The notes under the pieces are model-generated. The model had not been told where the DNA came from and ran no database searches. It saw only the letters and a program-made list of their open reading frames with translations. The position numbers and the translations under genes are program-made. A stretch of DNA of 64,000 nt from Luteimonas arsenica (lineage in GTDB: Bacteria > Pseudomonadota > Gammaproteobacteria > Xanthomonadales > Xanthomonadaceae). The stretch spans positions 124,001 to 188,000 of the forward strand of contig NZ_SJRW01000001.1 in assembly GCF_004352825.1 (NCBI RefSeq). The letters are read 5' to 3'. Below are positions 1 to 11,237 of the stretch, one piece after another (the stretch's first letter is position 1; every line of letters begins with the position of its first letter).

Positions 1-515
1 GCGCGGGCCTCGTCGTGGAGCACGCGCGCCAGCATCCGCAGCGCCGCCGCGCCGATGGAGTGGTGGCCGTAGCCGGCCCAGGGCTGCTCCGCGCCCGGGC
101 CGCCGACCAAGACGTAGCCGGCGTCTGGCTGCTGTGCCAGCAGCGGCATCAGGTGGCGCGCGGCGAACAGGTGCGGCAGCAGGTCCTCGTCGAGGCGGCG
201 CTGCAGGAAATCGGCGCGGGCATCGAGCAGGCGGCCGCGTTCGGCCTGGCCGCGGATCGCGGCGACCATGCCCGTCGGCGGCGCGCCACGCAGCGATCCG
301 ATGCGCGCCGCCAGCCGCGCGGCGTCGCCGTCGCTGGCGATCGTGGCGGCAAGGGTGGCGATGTCGGCGTCGCGGCCGTGGCTGCGCTTGAGCTGCGCCA
401 GCCTGCGGGCGTCGCGGGCCACCGCGATCACGCCGCGCCCTTCGGCCAGCGCATGGCCGACCACGGCGCGACCGATGGCCCCGGTCGCGCCCAGGACAAT
501 CAGGCGGCCGCTCAT
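1..515 (-). CDS. SDR/NAD(P)-binding protein (partial, C-terminus outside window)
   Basis: About 171 codons are visible and the gene runs off the left edge. The N-terminus has a glycine-rich Rossmann motif, GATGAIG, at residues 9-15, right after the first beta strand, as in short-chain dehydrogenases and NmrA-like proteins. Where an SDR would show its YxxxK catalytic pair, the protein has YGHHS, so it is either an atypical SDR or a non-catalytic NAD(P)-binding protein. The start codon overlaps the stop of the upstream membrane gene in an ATGA arrangement, so the two are probably translated together. The pair is divergent from a LysR regulator, which is the likely controller. Substrate unknown. 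Confidence 0.7.
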   Translation of the reverse strand, partial: MSGRLIVLGATGAIGRAVVGHALAEGRGVIAVARDARRLAQLKRSHGRDADIATLAATIASDGDAARLAARIGSLRGAPPTGMVAAIRGQAERGRLLDARADFLQRRLDEDLLPHLFAARHLMPLLAQQPDAGYVLVGGPGAEQPWAGYGHHSIGAAALRMLARVLHDEAR

Positions 516-769
516 TGTCCCGTCCTCGGGATTTGTTCTCCCGTATTCGGGATGCCGGCGTAACGGTCGGCCATCGCCAGCACCGTCGCCGACACGGGCC
601 TGGCCAGCGCGAACACCGGCAGCGCGAGTGCCGCTGCAATGCCCCAGGCCACCCCCGCACTCACCGCAAGCCACTGATTCGCAACAAGTGCGGCCAGGGC
701 AAGCAGGTCCAGGGCGATCAGCGCGGACAGCGCATTGCGGAGCAGGGAGCGGCGGGTGGTGCGGGACAT
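512..769 (-). CDS. small two-TM membrane protein
   Basis: An 85-residue protein with a basic N-terminus (MSRTTRRSLLRN) and two hydrophobic segments at about residues 13-33 and 36-57, followed by a polar tail. This predicts a small inner-membrane hairpin protein. I do not recognise a named family. The frame stays open further upstream, but the start at 769 puts the basic residues directly before the first membrane segment. Its stop overlaps the start of the SDR-like gene by 4 nt, so they form a two-gene operon facing away from the LysR gene at 894. Confidence 0.6.
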   Translation of the reverse strand: MSRTTRRSLLRNALSALIALDLLALAALVANQWLAVSAGVAWGIAAALALPVFALARPVSATVLAMADRYAGIPNTGEQIPRTGQ

Positions 770-839
770 GGGAGGCGGCCAAGGGCGGGCAGGCCGACAA
801 GATAGGCGCCGGATCGGCACTTGATTAGCCGTCGGATCG

Positions 840-854
840 GGGAATAATTGTCCC
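840..854. promoter_or_regulatory. candidate LysR operator/divergent promoter element
   Basis: An AT-rich dyad, GGGAATAATTGTCCC, with arms GGGA/TCCC sits between the divergent small membrane gene (start 769) and the LysR gene (start 894), in otherwise GC-rich sequence. The location fits a LysR autoregulatory site. The arms are only 4 bp, so this is suggestive. Confidence 0.3.
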
Positions 855-893
855 TTCTCTGGTCCAATCCAGTACTCGCCCCGGAGGCGCCCC

Positions 894-1949
894 GTGAGCC
901 GTGATCTCAACGACACGCTGATCTTCGTCAAGGTGGTCGAGCTCGGCAGCTTCATCGCCGCGGCCAAGGCCCTGCGCCTGCCCAAGACCACCGTCAGCCG
1001 CAAGGTGCAGGAGCTCGAGACGCGCCTGGGCGCGCAGCTGCTCCACCGCACCACGCGCAAGCTCGGCCTGTCCGAGGCCGGCAGCGTCTACTACGAGCAC
1101 TGCCAGCGCATCGCGCGCGAACTGGAAGAAGCCGAGAGCGCCGTCGGCCAGCTGCAGGGCGGCCCACGCGGCTGGCTGCGTTTCAGCGCGCCGTATTCCG
1201 CCGGCATCGCCTGGATCGCGCCGCTGCTGGGTGAGTTCCACGCCCGGCACCCCGAGGTCCGGCTGGAGATGTCGCTCAGCAACGAACAGGTCGATCTGAT
1301 CGATGGCGAGATCGACCTCGCGCTGCGCATCGGCAACCTGCCCGATTCCAACCTGGTCGCGCGCCGGCTGGCGGTGTTCCGCACCCAGGTCTATGCCAGC
1401 CCCTCCTACATCGAGCGACACGGCGAGCCCCTGCATCCCGACGACCTGCAGCACCACCGCACGCTGGCGATGCAGAAATCGCGGCGCAACGGCAGCTATT
1501 ACTGGCAGCTGGGCGATGGCGACGGACGTGCCGAGTACGGCATCGACCCGATCCTGGTCGCCAGCGATCCCGCGGCGCTGAAGGGCGCGCTGCTCTGCGG
1601 CGAGGGCCTGATGCTCGCCAGCGACGTCACCGTCAAGGCCTACGCCGAGAAGGGCATGGTGCAGCGCGTGCTGGCCGGCTGGACCGGCCCGGACCTGGAC
1701 TTCAACGCGGTGTTCCCGCGCGGCCATGTCACCTCGCCCAAGGTGCGCGCCTTCGTCGACTTCCTGGTCGAACGCCTGAACTTCGACGCCGACTACATGC
1801 AGGCGCTGTGCCCGAACATGCGCTGCCCCGACCAGGACAAGGTCGCCGCCGAACTCGACCGGGTGTCGAGGCAGCCGGCCACCGCGGCCGTGCCCGTCGC
1901 CGATGGCAAGCGCAAGGACCGCGATCTCGACGTCGAGGAAGCCGCCTGA
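894..1949 (+). CDS. LysR family transcriptional regulator
   Basis: A 351-residue LysR-type regulator. Residues 1-65 form the winged helix-turn-helix (FVKVVELGSFIAAAKAL, then the recognition helix LPKTTVSRKVQELETRLG). Residues from about 93 to 300 form the periplasmic-binding-like effector domain (GWLRFSAPYS, IDLALRIGNL). The DLALRIG segment and overall look match the CrgA/AaeR-like subgroup that often controls an adjacent divergent oxidoreductase, here the SDR-like gene. The C-terminus carries a charged extension of about 40 residues (GKRKDRDLDVEEAA). The ATG follows GGAGGCGCCCC, a ribosome-binding site with normal spacing. Effector unknown. Confidence 0.9.
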   Translation: MSRDLNDTLIFVKVVELGSFIAAAKALRLPKTTVSRKVQELETRLGAQLLHRTTRKLGLSEAGSVYYEHCQRIARELEEAESAVGQLQGGPRGWLRFSAPYSAGIAWIAPLLGEFHARHPEVRLEMSLSNEQVDLIDGEIDLALRIGNLPDSNLVARRLAVFRTQVYASPSYIERHGEPLHPDDLQHHRTLAMQKSRRNGSYYWQLGDGDGRAEYGIDPILVASDPAALKGALLCGEGLMLASDVTVKAYAEKGMVQRVLAGWTGPDLDFNAVFPRGHVTSPKVRAFVDFLVERLNFDADYMQALCPNMRCPDQDKVAAELDRVSRQPATAAVPVADGKRKDRDLDVEEAA

Positions 1950-1988
1950 ACCACCGGCCGCGCGGGAGGCCCCGCGTGCGGCCTCCGC

Positions 1989-2951
1989 TCAGCGTTCGGA
2001 ATGCCCCGGGTCTTCGTGGCTGCGACGCACGAACAGGTCGGGCCCGATCAGGTCGATGAAGGCGCGCGCCTGCGGCGAAAGCACCTTGCCCTTGCGCACC
2101 ACCACGCCGTAGCTGCGCGCGGGGAACCAGGCGTCCAGGGGGCGGATGGCGAGGCGTTCGTGGTCGGCCTCGTCCAGGCAGATCGAACTGACGATCGAGA
2201 TCCCCAGGCCCATGGCCACGTACTGCTTGATCACTTCCCAGCCGCCGACTTCCAGCGACACCGTGTAGGGCACGCGCGCCTGCTGGAACACCAGGTCGAC
2301 CAGGCGCCAGGTCACTTGGCGCTGCGGCGGCAGGATCAGGCCGTGCTTCGAGATGGCTTCGAGGGTCAGCTGCGGCATGGTCGCCAGCGGGTGGTCGCGC
2401 GGCGTGATCAGCATCGGGGTGAACGAGTACACCGGCACGTAGCTGAGGTCGGCCGGGACGTCGAGCATCGAGCCGACCACCAGCTCCACCGTGTCCGCGC
2501 GCAGCAGGTCGGTGCCGTCGGCGCTGATGGTGTTGTGCAGGCGCAAGCGCACCTCGGGATGCTGTTCGCGGTAGGCGCCGACGATCCGCGGCAGCAGGTA
2601 GAGGATGGTCGAGCTGTTGGCCGCGATTTCCAGCTCGCCGGCGTCCATGCCCGCCAGCTGGCGGCGGAAGGCGGCGGGCAGGGCGTCGATGCCCTCGACC
2701 AAGGGGCGCGCCAGCTCGTACAGGGCCTCGCCCTCCGCGGTCGGCAGCAGGCGGCGGCCGTTGCGCTGGAACAGGGTCGCGCCCAGCTCCCGTTCCAGGG
2801 CCTGGAGCTGCTGGCTGACCGCGGGCTGGCTGACGTACAGCGCCTCGGCCGCGCGCGACACCGAGCCCAGGCGGGCCACCTGGCAGAAGGCCCGGAGGGG
2901 CTTGAGGCGGTCGCCCTTGTAGGCGAAGCGGGGGGTGCGGGAGGGCGCCAA
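1989..2951 (-). CDS. LysR family regulator, probable regulator of aceBA
   Basis: LysR-type regulator of about 320 residues: N-terminal HTH (FCQVARLGSVSRAAEAL, YVSQPAVSQQLQALERELG) and a CysB-like effector domain (ELEIAANSSTILYLLPRIV, GLGISIVSSICL). I place the start at the TTG at 2951 because AGGA lies 7 nt upstream of it. A longer reading from a TTG at 2981 would begin inside the palindromic operator at 2972-2986. The gene is divergent from malate synthase and isocitrate lyase, so control of the glyoxylate shunt is the natural inference. Family membership is certain; the start and target are inferred. Confidence 0.88.
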   Translation of the reverse strand: MAPSRTPRFAYKGDRLKPLRAFCQVARLGSVSRAAEALYVSQPAVSQQLQALERELGATLFQRNGRRLLPTAEGEALYELARPLVEGIDALPAAFRRQLAGMDAGELEIAANSSTILYLLPRIVGAYREQHPEVRLRLHNTISADGTDLLRADTVELVVGSMLDVPADLSYVPVYSFTPMLITPRDHPLATMPQLTLEAISKHGLILPPQRQVTWRLVDLVFQQARVPYTVSLEVGGWEVIKQYVAMGLGISIVSSICLDEADHERLAIRPLDAWFPARSYGVVVRKGKVLSPQARAFIDLIGPDLFVRRSHEDPGHSER

Positions 2952-2971
2952 GGCCGCGTCCTGACTGGAAT

Positions 2972-2986
2972 ATAAGAACAACTTAT
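2972..2986. promoter_or_regulatory. LysR-type operator between regulator and aceB
   Basis: A perfect 15-bp dyad (ATAAG, 5-bp spacer, CTTAT) with T-N11-A character lies in the AT-rich divergent promoter region, where LysR proteins bind. A second, wider inverted repeat (TGGAATAT at 2966-2973 and ATATTCCA at 3016-3023) brackets the promoter region and could supply an activation site. Confidence 0.55.
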
Positions 2987-3065
2987 CAATCGCATTGTTA
3001 TATCTGTTTTGTCAAATATTCCAGCTGCGGGGATGGTGGCTGCCCGACCCGCCTCCGGAGCCGAC

Positions 3066-4682
3066 ATGTCCGCAGCCCCCCATCTCGTCGTCGCCGATGT
3101 CCGCCTCGCCGCCGGCGCGGCCGCCGCGCCCGACCTGCTGGACGAGCGCGCCCTGGCCTTCCTCGCCGGCCTGCACCAGCGCTTCGAGCCGCGCCGCCAG
3201 GCCCTGCTCGCCGCCCGCCGCGAGCGCCAGGCCTTCTTCGACGCCGGCGGCCTGCCCGACTTCCGCGCCGATACCCGCGCCATCCGCGAGGGCGACTGGC
3301 GCGTGGCGCCGCTGCCGGCCGCGCTGCTCGACCGCCGCGTCGAGATCACCGGCCCGGTCGACCCGAAGATGGTCATCAACGCGCTCAACTCCGGCGCCAG
3401 CTGCTACATGGCCGACTTCGAGGATTCGACCGCGCCGACCTGGGACGCCCTGCTCACCGGCCAGCGCGCGCTGCGCGAGGCGATCGCCGGGACGCTGGCC
3501 TTCGACGCCGACAACGGCAAGTCCTACCGGATGAAGCCCGAAGGCGAGCGCGCGGTACTGATCGTGCGCCCGCGCGGCTGGCACCTGGACGAGAAGCACC
3601 TGCTGGTCGACGGCGAGCGCATCAGCGCCAGCCTGTTCGACGCCGGCCTGTTCTGCCTGGGCAACGCCGCCGCGCTGGTCGCCAAGGATCGCGGCCCCTA
3701 CCTCTACCTGCCCAAGCTGCAGTCGATGGAGGAGGCCGCGCTCTGGGACGAGGTGCTGGCGCACATCGAGCAGGTGCTGGGCCTGCCCGGGGGCTGCATC
3801 AAGGTCACCGTGCTGGTGGAAACGCTGCCGGCGGTGTTCGAGATGGACGAGATCCTGCACGCACTGCGCGGCCGCATCGCCGGGCTCAACTGCGGGCGCT
3901 GGGACTACATCTTTTCCTACATCAAGACCTTCCGCGCCCACCGCGACCGGGTGCTGCCCGAGCGCGGACAGGTGACGATGACCCAGCCCTTCCTCAAGGC
4001 GTATTCGGAGCTGCTGGTGCGCACCTGCCACCGCCGCGGCGCGCACGCGATGGGTGGCATGGCGGCGCAGATTCCGATTTCCGGCGACCCGGAGGCGAAC
4101 GAGGCCGCGCTGGCGCGCGTGCGCGCCGACAAGCTGCGCGAGGCCGGTGCCGGCCACGATGGCACCTGGGTCGCGCATCCGGCGCTGGTGCCGATCGCGA
4201 AGGCGATCTTCGACGAGGCGATGCCGGGGCCGAACCAGCACGGCGTGGCGCGCGACGACGTCGCCGCCGACCGCGACACCTTGATCGCGCCCTCGCGCGG
4301 CACCATCACCCGCGCCGGCTTCGAGGGCAACGTCGAAGTCTGCGTGCGCTACCTCGCCGCCTGGCTCGACGGCAACGGCTGCGTGCCGATCCACTGGCTG
4401 ATGGAGGACGCCGCCACCGCCGAGATCGCGCGTTCGCAGCTGTGGCAGTGGCTGCACGCGGCCGACCGCGGCGGCGTGCCGCTGTGCCTGGACGACGGCA
4501 CGGTGATCGACGACTGCCTGTTCGAGCAGGCGCTGCTGAACCTGCCTTCGCGCCTGGCCGCCGAAGGGCCGATCCCGGGCGCCGGCCGCGTTGCCGAGGC
4601 TGTCGGGATGCTGGAAACGCTGACGCGCAGCGCGGAGCTGGAGGAGTTCCTGACGCTGCCGGCGTACGAACGTCTGCCCTGA
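3066..4682 (+). CDS. aceB: malate synthase A
   Basis: Malate synthase A condenses glyoxylate with acetyl-CoA to malate, the second step of the glyoxylate shunt. The 538 residues match the family's usual length of about 530. Visible signatures are SGASCYMADFEDSTAPTW, the PROSITE-type block GLNCGRWDYIFSYIKTF from residue 273, MGGMAAQIPI, and MEDAATAE, whose Asp near residue 448 is the expected catalytic base. The frame opens further upstream at a TTG (3009), but the ATG at 3066 has GGAG 5 nt before it and gives the usual length. It precedes aceA by 135 bp with a REP pair between them, and is divergent from a LysR gene, the probable regulator. Confidence 0.96.
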   Translation: MSAAPHLVVADVRLAAGAAAAPDLLDERALAFLAGLHQRFEPRRQALLAARRERQAFFDAGGLPDFRADTRAIREGDWRVAPLPAALLDRRVEITGPVDPKMVINALNSGASCYMADFEDSTAPTWDALLTGQRALREAIAGTLAFDADNGKSYRMKPEGERAVLIVRPRGWHLDEKHLLVDGERISASLFDAGLFCLGNAAALVAKDRGPYLYLPKLQSMEEAALWDEVLAHIEQVLGLPGGCIKVTVLVETLPAVFEMDEILHALRGRIAGLNCGRWDYIFSYIKTFRAHRDRVLPERGQVTMTQPFLKAYSELLVRTCHRRGAHAMGGMAAQIPISGDPEANEAALARVRADKLREAGAGHDGTWVAHPALVPIAKAIFDEAMPGPNQHGVARDDVAADRDTLIAPSRGTITRAGFEGNVEVCVRYLAAWLDGNGCVPIHWLMEDAATAEIARSQLWQWLHAADRGGVPLCLDDGTVIDDCLFEQALLNLPSRLAAEGPIPGAGRVAEAVGMLETLTRSAELEEFLTLPAYERLP

Positions 4683-4701
4683 AGCCCGCCCCCTGAACAC
4701 C

Positions 4702-4758
4702 GTGGGAGCGGCTACAGCCGCGATCCCGCAAACCCATCGCGGCCATGGCCGCTCCCAC
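4702..4758. repeat. REP-like inverted pair (aceB-aceA gap)
   Basis: Two 23-bp REP-type units face each other. The left arm starts GTGGGAGCGGCTACAGCC at 4702 and the right arm ends GGCCGCTCCCAC at 4758, with an 11-bp spacer. Each arm is itself a small hairpin. Related copies occur at 28078, 57194 and 61995. Between aceB and aceA it could stabilise the upstream mRNA or attenuate aceA. Confidence 0.85.
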
Positions 4759-4817
4759 AGGAGCAGCGAAACCGCTCCGCCCCCACCGACAAGACCGCTG
4801 CACCGGAGACCACCCAG

Positions 4818-6116
<1,299 letters not shown>

Positions 6117-6139
6117 GCAGGGCCCCTCGAGGCCGCTCC

Positions 6140-6310
6140 CTTCCCCCGCAAAGCGGGGGAAGTACCCGCGAAGCGGGGGATGGAAGCAATCCCGTGGCAT
6201 CGCCCCAACAAGGCGCCGCCGCAAGCTTGCAGCGGCGCTTCGTCCCGACACTTCCGCAAGCTTCGCCCCCATCTGCCCTTTGGGCATCTTCCCCCGCTTT
6301 GCGGGGGAAG
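6140..6310. repeat. palindrome cluster (CCCCCGC-n-GCGGGGG family)
   Basis: Two perfect hairpins with 10-bp arms CTTCCCCCGC/GCGGGGGAAG and 3-nt loops lie at 6140-6162 (loop AAA) and 6288-6310 (loop TTT), so one is the inverse of the other. Between them are further short dyads, including CCGCAAGCTTGCAGCGG and TGCCCTTTGGGCA. A related hairpin, with the same flank GAAGATGCCC, is at 41893. The position between convergent genes (aceA and the RES toxin) also suits a bidirectional terminator. Confidence 0.7.
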
Positions 6311-6359
6311 AAGTCCGTGCGCTGGCGGGATGGTTGGGGTTTGCCGGGGGAAGGGTTGG

Positions 6360-7037
6360 TCAGAACGGGACGATTCTGGCTTCTGTGACCTGCGCGATCC
6401 GTTTGCCATCCCAGTGGTACTGGAGATGCGGCCCCTGGTGCACCGGCTTCAGCACGTCGGGATGGAAGGCCGCGATGCAGGTGCCACCCGTCGCGCGCAC
6501 GCTGTCGTAGACGATGCCATTGCCGCCGTCCGCGCGCAGCTCGACTGCGAAGCGCTGGCTGGCGACATAGCTGTCGGGGTCGTGCAGGGCGGGATACCCG
6601 CCGCGAATGTCGTGCAGGCGGCTGTCGATTTCGCCGACGTAGCAGCGCATGTCCAGGACGCAGGCGGGCTCGTCCGTGCTGCGCAGGAAGCGCTCGCGGT
6701 GGAACACCGTTTCCGCCACCGCCGTCTGCTGCTCGCGGGCGCAGTAGTAGACGCCGTACCAGCCCGGGGTGAAGCGCGAGCCTTCCGGGTTGATGTGGGT
6801 GAAGGCCGCCATGATCGGCGTGGTGCCAGGGCCGGCGATGCGCCGCTCCGGCGGCACCAGCCCGATCGCGCCCAGGGCATCGCGCATGCGCGGGTTGGTC
6901 ATCGCCTCCAGTTCGTGCAGGGCCTCGATGTCCGCCGGGTCGGCGATGGTGTCGAAGACGCCCACCGGCGGGAAGCGGCTGGACACGATCCGGTACGTCG
7001 ACCGGAACCGCACGCGGGTGGCCTTCGCGGCCTGCAT
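6360..7037 (-). CDS. RES-domain toxin of a type II toxin-antitoxin system
   Basis: A 225-residue RES-domain protein. Studied members of this family (MbcT, ParT, Rv1989c-like) degrade NAD+ or ADP-ribosylate targets. The conserved RES residues are visible: R88 in GSRFTPGWYGVYYC, E109 in AREQQTAVAE and S189 in GIVYDSVRATGG. The start overlaps the stop of the upstream antitoxin by one base (TGATG), giving the usual antitoxin-first operon. The pair is flanked by repeats and a lipoprotein gene, an accessory-type setting. Family assignment is strong; activity is inferred. Confidence 0.88.
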   Translation of the reverse strand: MQAAKATRVRFRSTYRIVSSRFPPVGVFDTIADPADIEALHELEAMTNPRMRDALGAIGLVPPERRIAGPGTTPIMAAFTHINPEGSRFTPGWYGVYYCAREQQTAVAETVFHRERFLRSTDEPACVLDMRCYVGEIDSRLHDIRGGYPALHDPDSYVASQRFAVELRADGGNGIVYDSVRATGGTCIAAFHPDVLKPVHQGPHLQYHWDGKRIAQVTEARIVPF

Positions 7038-7435
7038 CAGCCCCAGCCCCGCTGGGCGTCGAGGTACTGGCGCACCACGAACAGGTCCGCCACCTGGCCG
7101 CCGAGCATCCGGTCCAGGGCCGAGCGGCCGCCGAACAATGGCGCGTCGTTGGCGCGGCTGATCCAGGCATCGGCCTGCTGTTCGTTGCCGAAGATCAGGT
7201 GCAGGGCCTTGTAGATGCCGAGGATGTAGCTGATGCGCTCGAGCACGTCATGCGGGAGCTGGCCGGAGAGGTCGCGCTTCCAGCGATAGAACGTGGAGCG
7301 GCCGGGGCTGCCCAGGAGCACGCGCTCCTGCTCGTTGCCGAGCCCCCAGCGGTCGGCGATGTTGAAGAAGGCCCGCAGCGCGGGGGCGGCCAGATCGCGG
7401 CGGAGCGGGGCGTCGGCGATTCGGAGCTGGCTCAT
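7037..7435 (-). CDS. Xre/MbcA/ParS-type antitoxin of the RES toxin
   Basis: A 132-residue antitoxin. The N-terminal two thirds form an Xre-like DNA-binding fold (FFNIADRWGLGNEQERVLLGSP, then STFYRWKRDL) and the C-terminus is the MbcA/ParS/Xre toxin-binding domain (LERISYILGIYKALHLIFGN, ISRANDAPLFGGRSALDRML, VVRQYLDAQRG). It should neutralise the RES toxin encoded immediately downstream and repress the operon. A 16-bp perfect palindrome lies 35-50 bp upstream of the start and is the likely operator. Confidence 0.9.
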   Translation of the reverse strand: MSQLRIADAPLRRDLAAPALRAFFNIADRWGLGNEQERVLLGSPGRSTFYRWKRDLSGQLPHDVLERISYILGIYKALHLIFGNEQQADAWISRANDAPLFGGRSALDRMLGGQVADLFVVRQYLDAQRGWG

Positions 7436-7469
7436 GACAGACTCCTTGACAGGACTTCATTGCAATAAT

Positions 7470-7485
7470 AGTCCCAATTGGGACT
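7470..7485. promoter_or_regulatory. 16-bp palindromic operator of the RES/Xre locus
   Basis: Perfect palindrome AGTCCCAATTGGGACT, framed almost symmetrically by TTGCA (7460-7464) and TGCAA (7489-7493), in an AT-rich island upstream of the antitoxin start at 7435. It is the expected site for autorepression by the Xre-family antitoxin. Confidence 0.65.
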
Positions 7486-7510
7486 CAGTGCAAGTGGGCC
7501 GGCACGCAGG

Positions 7511-8080
7511 TCAGGGGGTTGGCCGGCCGGCATGCCGATGCCAGACGAAGAGTTCCTCGAGACAGCCCATGCCGTCGGGGCGCGTCACGGCCGACACCTG
7601 GGCGTCGCTGATCCGTCCCGTGTAGCTGACTCGTGCCACGTCGTGCTCCGTGATGGCATCGGGATGCATCGGTGCGGATGCCACCAGGCCGACCCGGTCT
7701 GCGAACGCGCGTGCATCCACGCAGGCCGATTCCTCACCCGCCATGAGCACGAATCGCACGCTCCCGATCCGATCCGGCGATCCCGGCTTCGGACTGATGA
7801 TCATTTTCTGCACGCCCAGGCCCGGTCGCAGGGATGGAATCGACCAGGTGGTCGACAGGCTGAAGCCGGCGTCTTCGACATCCTGCTTTCCTACGAAATC
7901 GAAATGGCTGGAAAGCTGATCGAGGGTGGCGCCGGGCCGCACCGCGATGCCCAGCAGCTCGTGGATGTACAGATCGGGCCGTGTGGCTGGCGATGTGTGC
8001 CCGGCGGACGCGCAGCCCGGGAGTCCAGCCGAGATCGTCATTGCGGCGAGCAGCCCGGCGGGAAACCTGATGATGACCAT
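7511..8080 (-). CDS. putative lipoprotein of unknown function
   Basis: A 189-residue protein whose N-terminus, MVIIRFPAGLLAAMTISAGLPGCAS, is a signal peptide ending in a lipobox-like LPGC, so it is probably a lipoprotein. I chose the ATG at 8080 (GGAA about 6 nt upstream) over one 27 nt further upstream because it puts the signal peptide at the N-terminus. The mature part has no motif I recognise; it contains CVDARAFADRVGL and a C-terminal DGMGCLEELFVWH. The upstream neighbour is comM on the same strand. Confidence 0.6.
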   Translation of the reverse strand: MVIIRFPAGLLAAMTISAGLPGCASAGHTSPATRPDLYIHELLGIAVRPGATLDQLSSHFDFVGKQDVEDAGFSLSTTWSIPSLRPGLGVQKMIISPKPGSPDRIGSVRFVLMAGEESACVDARAFADRVGLVASAPMHPDAITEHDVARVSYTGRISDAQVSAVTRPDGMGCLEELFVWHRHAGRPTP

Positions 8081-8125
8081 ATGGGTTCCAGATGTTACAG
8101 CCGGCACAGAGCGCGGGCAGGTGGA

Positions 8126-10443
<2,318 letters not shown>

Positions 10444-10554
10444 CACTCATGATCGTTCAGGGACTGCGATCCTCGATTTTGCAAGGATTCTTGGCGCGGC
10501 GTTGATATCGTGGCATGGGTCCGCGCGCAGGAGTTTGACCAAAGGAAGGACGTC

Positions 10555-11154
10555 ATGGAAAGGATAAAGCATTGCGTGCGGTGGGCGCTCGCTGCCTCGC
10601 TCTTCTTCGCCGGGACAGCGTCTGCGCAGCATGGCGGCGAATGTGCTGCTGCTCTTTCGCAGGGAGAGCATCTGGGCGGTGCTCTCCTTTACGGAATCCG
10701 GTCGCCTGAGAACACCGCAGGCTTCAAGTATCTGACTCATGTTGCGCCGGAACTCGCATTGGCTCTGTTTGACCAGGGGATAACATCCGAGGGCGCCCGA
10801 TCTAGCGACATGAAGCGGCTGGAATCCAGAACTCGTCGGATCATTACACCGGAGTTCGTGGGTTTGGTAGCTGCCGGAGCTGCAGTTGGCGAGGGGGATG
10901 TGCAGCGCCTAACGAAAGAAGTGGACGAAGGGTTCGAAGTTCTAGTGGAGTCCACGACAGAGGTTTTGGACAAGGGGCGTGCGACCCTTGTGCTCGGCTC
11001 GAAGCTTGTTCGCACAGGGACGCAGGAAACAACGGCAGTGATGAACCAGTACCTCGTTCATCTCGAGCAGGTGGACAGCGAGACAGTCGGCGTGGAAGGC
11101 TATCCGTCGCTCAGCGCGAATGTCTACGACATCGTCGGGATCGAGAGACTATAG
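10555..11154 (+). CDS. secreted protein of unknown function, atypical base composition
   Basis: A 199-residue protein with a strong ribosome-binding site (AAGGAAGGACGTC before ATG) and a clear Sec signal peptide, MERIKHCVRWALAASLFFAG then TASA-Q. The mature part is mostly helical and polar, with short hydrophobic stretches (FVGLVAAGAAVGEG) and no recognised motif; one cysteine remains after cleavage. Its codon usage is distinctly lower in GC than all neighbours (frequent gtt, tta/ctt, aga codons), which suggests recent acquisition. It sits between the PII gene and speE without an operon partner. Function unknown. Confidence 0.65.
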   Translation: MERIKHCVRWALAASLFFAGTASAQHGGECAAALSQGEHLGGALLYGIRSPENTAGFKYLTHVAPELALALFDQGITSEGARSSDMKRLESRTRRIITPEFVGLVAAGAAVGEGDVQRLTKEVDEGFEVLVESTTEVLDKGRATLVLGSKLVRTGTQETTAVMNQYLVHLEQVDSETVGVEGYPSLSANVYDIVGIERL

Positions 11155-11237
11155 CTGCTCCGGCGATAGTCGCTTCCCAGCAGCAGGCTGCGCTTGCGGT
11201 TTCGCTTAGGGAGGGATCAGCCCGTCGTATCTCGTCC

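Noticed and set aside
2951-2981. TTG at 2981 as start of the aceBA-linked LysR gene
   Set aside because: It lies inside the operator dyad and has no ribosome-binding site, whereas the TTG at 2951 has AGGA 7 nt upstream.
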